64,000 nt of DNA, taken from NCBI GenBank assembly GCA_910574455.1, contig CAJSYZ010000001.1, forward strand, positions 4,323,424 through 4,387,423, given 5' to 3'. Both the position numbers and the translations under genes were made by a program. Positions 46,018 to 56,281 of the stretch are shown here, in pieces (the stretch's first letter is position 1; every line of letters starts with the position of its first letter). Below the pieces are notes generated by a model, which had not been told where the DNA came from, did not search any database, and was given only the letters and a program-made list of their open reading frames with translations. This DNA is from Trichaptum fuscoviolaceum (lineage: Eukaryota > Basidiomycota > Agaricomycetes > Hymenochaetales > Trichaptaceae).

Positions 46018-49000
46018 CGAGGGGCTAAGAACAATAACCAGCACCCCGGAGCAGTAGTTGACCAACTCAGAACAAGACGAACAAAGGAGGAGATATTGCG
46101 GGAGAAGGAAGAAAAAGACAAAAGGAAAGTACAGCAGGCAGCGAGGCGGGATGAGGCATTGAAGGAGAAGGAGGAGAAGGAAAAACAGAAGGAAGAACGG
46201 GCAGCTTTCCGCAGAGCTGCGGCCCAGCAAGTCGCGGTCGCGAAAGAGAGGAAAAAACTCGCTGCGGAGCAGAAACGGGCAGCAAAAGAACAAGAGGCAG
46301 CTGACAAGGTACGAAAGAAGGTGACTGCAGCAGAAAACCAAGAAGCAGCGATGCTAGAGACCGTAGAAATTGAAAACAATTTGTCGAAGGCTCTTGAGAC
46401 ACGCACCCAGATGGGCTCAACAGTGCCTAAACTCGCTGGAAAACGTGGATGTAGGAAGCCGAAGGGCGAAGCTAGTAGTAAGTCTTCAACCTCAGATCAG
46501 TAATTACATAGCTTTGAACTGGCGTAAGCAGGCTCGAAGAACGATGTTAAAGACGTGTCGGGTTGTGAAGTTGAATACAACGAAGACTTAGACATTGGTG
46601 AGTTATACTGCCTATACATTTTCAGATGTTTTCGAAGCTTGGAGGTTGACTACTTTGACTCACAATATGAAGCGGCGAGTACGGATGCGTCAAACAGAAA
46701 GCCTGCAAAAAAGGCTAGGAAAGAAGATCCCAAAGGTGAACTTCCATTTCGCACCCGTGTGCAGACCGCAAAGACGTCGAGATCTGCCGCCACTCCAAGC
46801 AACATTTTCTTTCACGCACCTGCCGGACAGAACGAGAGCCTTTCTGGTGAAGAAACGGATATAATAGACTCGCCCGCTACGTCAAAGCGGGACGACAAGA
46901 CAAAGCGACCTGCCAGGGCGCTTCGCAACACAGATGAATCCACTTTCATTGGTGAAGAGGATGGAGGACTTGAGGTGGCTGGGATAGACTCGAGAGGGAT
47001 CAATTTGTGAGTTTAAATTTGAAATCTTGCAATGCGTACGGGATCAATTTCTGGAATGCACGATGTAATGGTAAGTGTGAAGCTTGATTTAGACTCAGCT
47101 AAAGCTCATAGTTTGATCCACTGGCAACTAGATTACTAATGTTCATGCTAAAGAAGCGGATCATGACGCTCCGACAACGGGATCAAATTTCCTTCTACCT
47201 ACAACGATGACACTCTCGTCTTTGTTACCATATTATGAGCTTCGCTGACGCCAAGCTACACTAGACACAGCATCTCATTGCAAGACAATGAAAACTTAAG
47301 TCCTTGGGAGGATGAAGGAGAAACAATAACCCTCGCAAGCTATCATGGTGTAAAGAATAGCTCAATCAGCGTGCAACAGACAGCACATTTTGTCGATTCG
47401 GACACAAATATTGTGAGTTGACGGAACATTAGAATGGCAGATGCAGTCTGAATACCTTGCTTGTAGGGCGAAAGCGATCCGAGGAGGCTGACAAGGCCGG
47501 CTCAAGCTAGTGTGAGTGTGACTTATTACTGTTCGATTCACGTCAGTTACCCCATGACCGTTTGATCATATCCCTTCGTTATTATTTTTCTGCCAACTGT
47601 CGTGTAATGAACAGGATGGAGGTAGCAGCAACTTGAACTCAAAGAAAAGGAAGTTGCTGCGCGACACTCTCTCCGGGTCGCAGGTTTCAACGGTAAGCGA
47701 CGTCATATCATTCCTACCTTTTCCAATCTACTAACCAATCCCTTTCCGTACTTGAGGATAAGAACAACGAGACAAAACCAGGTGGACAGGTGAGTGCCAG
47801 ACAGTGAAGCACAGTGATCCTCATGCTACATCCTTCCTTCATTGCTTGCTGAATTGATCTTTGGACAGGATGCAAACAAGAGAACTGCCAATTCGCAGCT
47901 CAGCGCACCGGTAAGTCCCATCTTAATCCAGTTTCTCTCGTTTCCCCCTGATTTATGGTTGTAAGGTGCATTCACTAGCCTTGGAACCCCGTATACAGGT
48001 ATGTGTGGGCGTCGATGCACCGTAGGCTCACTTCCGCTGTAGCAACTGTTCGTTCCCTTCCTCACATCGGGTTGATCACTAATTTGTGCCTATAAATAGG
48101 ACATCATAGTCACAAAAAACAGAAAGAGAAAGTCGCCACCGGACATCGACTCCCAGGTTGATGTGGTAATTCTTCCACCTTCACGTGTAATGGATTCCTT
48201 CATGTTTATGTTTACTTACTTTACACCATCTCAATAGGCTAGTAAGAGTGTCAAGGTCAAGAAGTCATTGTTGACTGGCATGGACACACAGGTCGGTGCC
48301 ACAGTAAGTGTCAATTCTTTGGTAGCCGGCATTTTAAGTTCGTTTCTGACCGGGCGAAAAGGATTTGAGTAAGAAGAGGAAACCCTCTGACACTCCTTAT
48401 CGGCCTGTGGCCGACACGACGGTAATTGCTTCCTTTCGAGCTGCTCACTTGCCATGGATAACAGCTTTCTGACGTGTTGCAGTCTGAGATTGGATCCGCT
48501 ACCTCACATCGCAAGAGGCAGTCGCTGGTGGCTGATAATGAAGCAAGTGTGGGTCGATTGATACACTCTGAATATGAGCATTCACTCACTATTCTTATTA
48601 GACCGGTGGTCGAAAGATGCCGTTAGCACCCCGAACACAGTCGCTTGCAATGACGAGAGTATCCTGCACTCCCGGACCCGAAGTGTTAGTGACTGGGGCT
48701 TATCCTGGTCATCGCAAAGTCTCTCGGACTACTAGCTCAGTGTGTCGAATCAAATTCATTTCTATGACATATTTTTGCTGATTCACTTATATGCAGACAT
48801 CAGTGGGGCTGGAGGACAAGGGCCGAAATGAAGGAAAGGAAGGATCTCGCGTGCCAGGCAGAAAAAGGGCGACGAACCAGTGTCTCCCTCCCGGTACTCA
48901 GGCCGGTTGGACTCATATTTTATTACCTTCACTATTTCGCGCAGTGGGAAAGTCCATCACGCCATGGCAAAACCCGGACAATGAGTTCATCAGCACACTG

Positions 49001-50295
49001 TGGGGGAAAGTGTTTGATTCTGTGGAACTAAGTTACGAAACACAGTTCGCCGACATCTGTTCTCTAGTTGAGTCATTCTTAGTTATCTTCAAGTTACCTT
49101 TACCAGATTGAGATGCAATCCTTGTATTTCAGGCGGCCCAGAGATGCTCTGATAGCTGGCGCAAGAAACTGTTTGAGAAAGCTGAGCATTCAGTTGCGAG
49201 TTTTATCAGCAGCGAACAATCAAAGTCAATGCAAAACGAAGCAATTGTGAAGACGTTGCAGACGCTAGTTGATAAGAAGAAAGCCGAACCGTTTCTATGG
49301 GAAAGCTGGTATAGTATGGAGAGGGTAAGTAAAAGAGTATTTATTGTCGCATTTTGTGTCCATGTATTGACCCTAAATGTACAGAAGCAAGGACTGTTCT
49401 GCTCTGACCTTGTGGTCTCAGTGTTGTCCGTACACATTGTATTGGCCATGGGTCGGCATAAAATACTGGACAGAAACACCATAGGAAAGCCTATCGGTGC
49501 CCTCGCCCTTGCGGCAACAGCGGTATCTATTTTTTTCAGTACTTATATTGTCCTTATTCGCTGATCTTCTCATGGATAGGTCAAGGTTGCCATTGATAAA
49601 CAGGTGGCTCGGTTGCAAAATATCAAAGAAGAACTTGGCGGCGCTGAGTGGTATTTCACTAGCGCTCTGTGGCAGCCTCATACGGACGACTATGTTAACT
49701 TGTTGTCGAATCCCTCTTTCTTCACTGAATCAAACTGGGAAAAGGTTCGATCCCGCCTCCTAGCTTACGATGCCAGTACAGATATCGATACGAGAAAGAA
49801 CACCGAACTTGTTGGATCGGGTATCACTGGCAGGGACTTTTCCTTGTACTTTGACATCGTAGATGCAGATTCGACCTGCGAGAAAGCGTATGACGAAGGC
49901 GCTGGTGATTGGGAAGACGGGAGCGATGATAAGGGCGACGAGCGTGAAGGAGCTGAGCATAGAAGCGATGTTGAAGGTGATGCAGAGGACGAGGATGCCG
50001 ATGCTAAAGGAGATGACGACCTGAGTGAGAGCGGGTACGAGGGCGCTGACAAGATTGAGGGCGAGGGCGAGGACGAGGGCGCGGACGAGGACGAGGGCGC
50101 GGACGAGGACGAGGGCGCGGACGAGGACGAGGGCGCGGACGAGGACGAGGGCGCGGACGAGGGCGCGGGCGCGGCGACGAGGACGAGGACGAGGGCGCGG
50201 ACGAGGGCGCGGAGAAGGATCCAGGCGGAGATGGCGATAATGAGGAGGACGACGCTTCAAAATGGGATTCGGCCACGGACTGCGTAGACTTCTAA
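46018..50295 (+). CDS. Acid-tailed accessory protein of the Plavaka element, frame-disrupted
   Basis: N-terminus MSTRRQTRG, then GAVVDQLRTRRTKEEI and a long Lys/Glu/Arg/Ala helix to about 46502. Many small exons follow, each with a short Ser/Lys-rich piece. A globular region (about 48790-49760) has GWTHILLPSLFRAVGKSITP, WRKKLFEKAEHSVASFISS, KTLQTLVDKKKAEPFLWESW, IGKPIGALALAATAV and GGAEWYFTSALWQ. An acidic tail contains a GADEDE repeat. Frame is lost twice: just after the start (one base too many in GGGG near 46027-46030) and in the repeat near 50170, after which the natural acidic frame ends at 50295. Similar proteins accompany Plavaka/KDZ transposases in mushrooms; function unknown. Confidence 0.55.
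50069..50165 (+). repeat. 18-bp tandem repeat encoding Asp/Glu/Gly/Ala
   Basis: About five copies of GAGGACGAGGGCGCGGAC, in frame with the acid-tailed gene (GADEDE units). The opposite strand reads as long Arg-Pro or Leu-Val runs, which are artefacts of the repeat. Confidence 0.85.
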
Positions 50296-50867
50296 GGGCA
50301 AATCGTTCACTGGTGAGCCTCTTCGTTTCGTCTCTGTCCGTGCGCTCAATAACTTATTACCATCGACTCGCAGAGCAGCCTTCGTTTCTACTGGCACGCC
50401 AAAGAACATGCAGAATTGAAGGCACGGTAGCGAAATGGGCCTGCCACTGCCCGTGGCAGTGGTTCAGAATCGTGTCGTGGCGGGTTCCATGATAGTGACT
50501 GCTATGCTTAGTCTTGTGTAAATGACTGATGTACTTGAACGCTGAGGCACTGATAGCTACTTACCGTTGTCTTATATTACTTCTGATGCAATGAAATACT
50601 TGGATCGTTCTTATGCACTTGAACTCTTGAGCACTGCAGTTTGTCTTACAACACTTGTCTCCTGCTGTAATTAAAGGATGAAGCACTGAAGCACTGGAGC
50701 ACTGGGGTACAGATTGCCTGAAACACTTAGAGCACTGATTCAGCCAACTCGCCCTTATTTCAGCCAACTGGTCCTGAATAATGGGAGGACATGCATGAAT
50801 AAGTGCGGTTTGCCTTATTCAGACTTCAAGTCACTCAGGACGTTTAAGTAACGCTTAAGTCACTTTC
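50296..50867. repeat. Right subterminal repeat region of the element
   Basis: Contains TGCCACTGCCCGTGGCAGTG, a run of GAAGCACTG/GGAGCACTG units (about 50680-50710), AGTTGGCTG and CCTGAAACAC on the minus or plus strand. The reverse complements of several of these words recur within 200 bp of the left terminus. No gene. Confidence 0.65.
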
Positions 50868-50894
50868 AGCAGAAAGTAGTTTCCCTGATGTATG
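50868..50894 (-). repeat. Right terminal inverted repeat
   Basis: Begins AGCAGAAAGTAG and ends CCCTGATGTATG; it is the exact reverse complement of 30850-30876. STE11 leader sequence begins just beyond it. Confidence 0.88.
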
Positions 50895-51406
50895 TCTTTT
50901 GTTTTCTGGCTATTACAGCGTCAAGAGTCTACAGGTTGCCTTTATACTCTCGTACCTCCTCCTCACCGTCCCGCTCATCGTGCTCGTCGTGAACAGCAAC
51001 GAGCTCGAACTTTGCGCCTATCAACAGCTGCGGCTTGGAGCGCTTCTCCTTCACCGAGTCGCGCGGACTCTCCGGCTGTCGTCGTCCTCTCTGGATTTGA
51101 TTTCTTGTCCTACATCAATCACTCTGGTCTGCACTTTTCTCATCCCAAAGCATCTTCTTCGCTATCTTTGCACTTTCCACCTCGCTTTCGTCTCTCCAGT
51201 CGCCGACAGAGTTGCGCAAGTGTCCGACGTTCGTGGGGTTTGCTACTTTCAGATTGTACGTTCAAGTACGCGATATTGCGCTTAGACCAAACCTGACGGC
51301 AACGCGTCTCTCAGAACTAGCATTCCCCAATCAAATTGCATATCAAGTTTCTACTACAGGGCGTCAAAGATAGTTGTGCCTTCCTGCGCAGTATTCTACT
51401 CATATA
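50895..51406 (+). promoter_or_regulatory. STE11 upstream region / 5' leader
   Basis: 512 bp between the element end and the STE11 ATG, rich in C/T with CTCC and TCGTC runs. Frames here are open but show no domain and are likely leader. There is no clear TATA box, so the original promoter may have been partly displaced by the insertion. Confidence 0.45.
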
Positions 51407-54400
51407 ATGACAGCTCTCGCACCATCCAACATGTCGCTTGTACCTGGACCGTCTCAGCCTCCGTCACAGTCTTCTTCACCAGCATCACCGTCTGCGAACT
51501 TCTCCATTCAGCAGGCAGGTTCCTCAGGCTCAAAGTCATTCCGCACAGGGAGCCCACGACCAGGAACACCGAGTAACAACGGCGTGACTGCCTCAAAGTA
51601 CTCGTCCTTCAGTGAAGCTGGCTCTCAAAGCCCATTGTATATGAGTTACGCCAGAGCGAACGTGAATCCGCCAGACATTATCGATGAAGTGAGGAGTTGG
51701 AACGACGCCGGGGTTGCGCGCTGGTTGGCGACTCTCGACCCCGCAGGACGTTGCGCGCAACATGCTTCTGCATTTCGCGCGAACGATATACGGGGCGAGG
51801 TAATTCTTGACCTCGACCAAGCCATTTTAAAGGAGATGGGCGTCCACTCCATCGGCGATCGCATCCGCATCCTCAACGGCGTCAAAGTACTTCGCATAAA
51901 GTGTCAGCAGGCTCGTAATCATCGCGAATATGGACAATACCAACCGGCCGTGATGAGGTTAGGACAAGGTGGTAGTAATGGGGGTGCGACGAGTTCGAGC
52001 AGCGCAAGCACAGCGGTCGCACATCCGTCACCGAAGCTAACGTTGAACGGTACGGACCAAGTGGAGTTCCCGCGTCATGGACACCCGAGCTCTGAGGACC
52101 GAACTCAGCAACAAGCAAATGGTACTCAAGCATCTCACACTTCCCGTAGTCGAGCTCGACCAGCCCCGCTCCAGTTGCGACATGCTCAGCAGGCAGATCT
52201 TCCTAGACTTATTCGTGATCCCGCTCCTCCCCCTGATTCTGCACGCTCGACAACTCCGCTTCGCCCTCTTCCTCAACAGCCTCCAGCTTCCAACTCGTCG
52301 ACACCAGCTGCTAATACCCCGCAACAACAAGGGTCAGGTGTGAATCAGCATCATACTTCTAACTCGGGCCCACGTCTAAACCTTCCTCCTTTGCCCCCAC
52401 CTCCGCGCTCCCAACCGCCTCTTCCTCCTTCAAATTCATCAACTCCTTCTCGTGAACGCCAGCAAACGCGCTTCCAGGCACTTACTTCCCAACAATCCAC
52501 GGGCCGTCGTACTCCCACCCAGTTCGAAGCACCCCAATATGCTCTCCCTCCTGTCCCCCCTCAATCTCAATCCCAATCCCAGCTCCAGACACCCGTAACG
52601 CAACAAAGTGGACTCTACACGCCAGGTGCGGCAACGCCTGGTACAGGAAACGGTTGGAAAGGCGAATATGGCCTCCCAGCGGGACCACGGCCTGGCAACC
52701 TCGGGTCAAGCCGCGCGACTTCCCCGCTTCCTGGAAGCGCAGGCACGGGCGGGATAAACACGCCTACGCTAAATCTCAACACCGTCGGGCCTATTTCGCA
52801 GCTTGCTCGGAACGCTAACGCTCGGTCCCCTGGTGCGGGGCATGGGAAGACGCCGAGCTTGAGCAACCTCAAGGGCGCTATAACGAGCGGCATTGCGTCT
52901 GCGCTTGGCAGTCGTCCGAACACGAGCAGCGGCGTTACGTCGAGTCATCCTTACGCCAATGCTGGTGCAAGCACTAGTGGAGGCCTTGCAGCGCCGAGTG
53001 CCAACGCTGCCATACTCAGCCCGATTGCTGAGTCTTTCATCTCGCAACACAGTGCGCTTCCGACTCCTTCTCCGCCTACTGCGACATCCTCTGGTTCCAT
53101 TCCAACATCCTCTGGATCTACCTCCAACTCCAATCCTGGCTCAACGCCTGGATCCAGTTCAAACCCGAATGCATCAGCATACCACGTCGGTCGTGGTCCG
53201 TTCCCGCGACCAAGTACCCCACAGCATGCTGCCGCACCTTCGCTGGACGACCTTAAGCGCAAGCTTGTGCGTTTCAAACTCGGGGACTATAGCGTTACCA
53301 TCCTGGCTTCGGAGTGCAAAGATGGCGTTGACCTTCTTGAGCGCGTTCTAAAGAAGTTTGGGAAGTTAGGAGGTACCGGGCGTGGAGGTAGCAGTGACGG
53401 GGATATCGACTATGTGGAAGCGGACGACGGAGGATTGACCATTGACGGATGGGGCGTTTATCTTGACTGGGGTCAAGAAGACGGGCCAGGTAAACTCTTT
53501 TCACTTATTCAAGGAATTATATTCTAATATTTATGCTAGGCAAACCACTCCGAGAGGCAGAACTCTTGTCTATCTGTTCTGCCGGACCCGATCACCCTGT
53601 TCGCGAACATGGTCTTACCGTGCGTCGCACTGGCAAGCCAAAACGTTCCAAGGCTCTCCAACAGATATTTGGCGAGGACCCCCTTCAGGGCATGTCTGGC
53701 TCACCAAGCAGCCCACGCTCTCCTATATTTGCCGCACCACCGACAGACGATGGCGATGGTGACATCTTCCTTTCCACAAGTAATCAGGATAAGGGGCTGA
53801 ACATGAAGCGAGCGAGCTCGATCAGTGTGCTCAGTGGTCTTGGTGTCCGCGATCCAGAACGGGTGCTACAATCTTCAGGCGTCAACACAAGCAGTAACTC
53901 ATCGAACTCAAACCTCAACGCGCAAAAGGATCAACAACAGACGTCGCAGAAGAGCCCCTCTGCGTCGAGTTTTGCCGGCAAGATTCGTACTTTCCTTGGA
54001 CAGCGTCCGCCGTCCGAGCTCATCGCCACCCACCTGCCTGCTTACTTCCCTTACACTCAGCCAAAGGTCCTTCGTCACGCTGTGCGACAATCTATGCGCT
54101 TCTCCACCATCCACGGTGGTGCAGGCGCTGGTCGTCGTGACAGTGGCGTCTCTGTATCACAGCTGGCAGCAGCAGCGAATGCGGGCGGGCCGCGCTCGCG
54201 CTTCTCTAGTAGCACAGTTGGATCGCAGTTTGGTCAGCGGAGATCTATCAGTCCGAGCCGAGTGAGCATGCAATCATTACCTCCACCGCCTGTCCCGGAG
54301 AAGAGCCCTCAGAAGCAACCAGCAGGCAATGCTCCTGAGAGGTCCGATAGCGATTCTACAACGGACGAGCCGCCCAGGATGTCACTGTCCACTTCTGACG

Positions 54401-55971
54401 GTCAGTCCATTGACCTTTCTCGTGAAGGGGGTAGTCCGGAGAATCCGACAACACATCTATTACCTCCTGTCAACTTCCCGAAGGAATCGTTCACGGAATC
54501 CTTGGGCAAGTTCACCGGAGGCGCGCGCTCTGGCGCATCTCCAGCTGTTTCACGCACTGCATCGAATGCTTCTCGCCGCTTCAGCTACATGACCGAATTG
54601 CGCAACCGTCGTGACCGCTCTGACACGGCGAGCATGCTTACAGTCGACGAGATCACCGCTGAGGTAGAGAACCACCGCAAGAGCATTGTCGCGAGTGTTC
54701 GTTCTCAAGAAAGTGCGACGTTGGCGGGCGATGCTGTATCCATTGTAGATGTAGCTGTGACAGAAGAGCCTGAGGAGCTTTCTGACGAGAACTACGACAT
54801 GATGGATGACGAGGAAGAAGATGATGAAGATGAGATGACCCTGCAGGATGACGAGATTGAGGAGGAAGTGGAAGAGTCGGACGCTGAGCAGGAGAAAGAG
54901 GATAAGCCAGTCACATCGACGGGTAAGCATAAGTTATGGGAGTTACAAGTCGATTTTTCTAAGTTAAATTGTTCTAGGCAAACGAAAGTGGATCAAAGGT
55001 GCACTCATTGGAGCAGGCTCTTTTGGCAACGTTTACCTCGGAATGGACGCTATGAATGGTCTCTTAATGGCTGTCAAGCAGGTAGATTTGCCATCTGGCT
55101 CCGGTCCAAATGAGCAGCGTAAGAAGAGCATGCTTGATGCTCTCGAGCGCGAGATCGACCTTCTCAAGGACCTACAGCATGACAACATAGTGCAGTACCT
55201 TGACTCATCCGTCGATGCGGACCACCTGAATATTTTCCTTGAATACGTGCCCGGTGGCTCAGTCACTGCCATCATCCGTAATTACGGAGCCTTTGAAGAG
55301 ACGCTTTGCCGACACTTCGTCCGTCAGATTCTGCAGGGTTTGAACTACCTTCACGAGCGGGACATTATCCATCGTGATATCAAGGGAGCGAACATACTCG
55401 TGGACAACAAGGCTGGAGTCAAGATATCGGACTTTGGTATCTCAAAGAAGGTAGAAGATAGTAAGTTATATACTGACATTATTTCATCATCATGTTATGG
55501 CAGTTGATACTGATTCTTTTATTTTAGCTCTTAACAGTGGCTCTCGTGCCCATCGTCCTTCTTTGCAGGGCTCCGTCTACTGGATGGCCCCGGAAGTCGT
55601 AAAGCAGACTTCATACACTCGCAAGGCTGATATCTGGAGCATTGGTTGCCTCGTCGTCGAAATGTTGACAGGCCAACACCCATTCCCTCGACTTGACCAG
55701 ATGCAAGCGATCTTCAAGGTTAGTCGTTTAATTACACACATGTCATCTCAGCGACTAATAAACTTTCTTGTAGATCGGTTCCTGCGCAAAGCCGACTATC
55801 CCGTCAGACATCTCGCCTGAAGCGACTGATTTCCTCGAGCGTACCTTTGAGATTGACTATAACGCTCGCCCGTCCGCTGCTGAGCTTCTTCAGCATGACT
55901 GGATTGTAAAAGATCCGACTTCAGCATCAACCAAACCTACAAACACAAAGGGAAAGGCTGGCAAGTCTTAA
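51407..55971 (+). CDS. STE11: MAP kinase kinase kinase of the STE11/BYR2 type
   Basis: Five exons (51407-53489, 53540-54922, 54978-55460, 55528-55718, 55774-55971) total 4,338 nt, 1,445 residues. After a Ser/Pro-rich start comes a SAM domain (about residues 100-165: [20 protein letters not shown] ... [20 protein letters not shown]), a long disordered stretch, a Ras-binding-type domain ([20 protein letters not shown] ... [14 protein letters not shown]), the [12 protein letters not shown] segment typical of STE11, an acidic run and the C-terminal kinase: [59 protein letters not shown] plus Ras-binding plus kinase marks the pheromone/filamentation MAPKKK rather than BCK1. The ATG at 51407 is chosen; upstream in-frame sequence lacks an ATG. 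Confidence 0.92.
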
Positions 55972-56281
55972 TGCTTTTAATTTTTATTCAATGCAAAATT
56001 CATTTCTCTACACTTCGAATTTCTCTCAATGTTTTCGGATCGATATCGTTGCACATAATCATGTTTTCCGCACTCAATAATGCTGCGATGCTTACGACAC
56101 GTAGTAATCTTCACTGTATGAACTACTAGACACGACCTGCCTGGTTTGCTGCTGTGTTTTTCTCTTCGACTTTATATGTATAATGACTGTTGTATTTCTT
56201 CGGATCGTGCGGGCACTACTACTGCAATGTAATAATGGCTAATACAAACAATTTTGACACTTAAGATGGTGTGCTAATGCT
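55972..56281. other. Convergent spacer between STE11 and TRM1
   Basis: 3' untranslated regions only; A/T-rich after the STE11 stop. Nothing else is seen. Confidence 0.55.

Larger units (their letters stand above)
30850..50894. mobile_element. 20-kb Plavaka-type DNA transposon with cargo
   Basis: Defined by a 27-bp perfect inverted repeat at its two ends (30850-30876 and 50868-50894), total 20,045 bp. Inward of both termini the same short words recur in matching orientation, such as GTGTTTCAGG, TTGGCTG, CAGTGCTC and GTCCTGA. Content: Plavaka transposase (41766-45770, minus), a coiled-coil accessory gene (38887-41316, plus), an acid-tailed accessory gene (46018-50295, plus), a DEDDy exonuclease gene, an unknown small gene, and relics of alpha-1,3-glucan synthase and a WD40 gene. 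No long target-site duplication is visible; at most TA, if the outer four bases are host DNA. Nested or composite insertion remains possible. Confidence 0.78.

Noticed and set aside
49760..50276. Minus-strand Arg-Pro and Leu-Val-Arg repeat proteins
   Set aside because: They are mirror readings of the 18-bp GC-rich tandem repeat in the plus-strand acidic tail; there is no start context or domain.
30850..50894. A clear 8-9 bp target-site duplication
   Set aside because: The bases just outside the inverted repeats (ATTTGGG on the left, TCTTTTG on the right) do not match. Only a TA dinucleotide shared at the ends is possible, so I do not claim one.
51407..55971. Assignment as BCK1, the cell-wall MAPKKK
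   Set aside because: The SAM plus Ras-binding plus kinase order and the [12 protein letters not shown] segment fit STE11/BYR2; BCK1 lacks the SAM domain.
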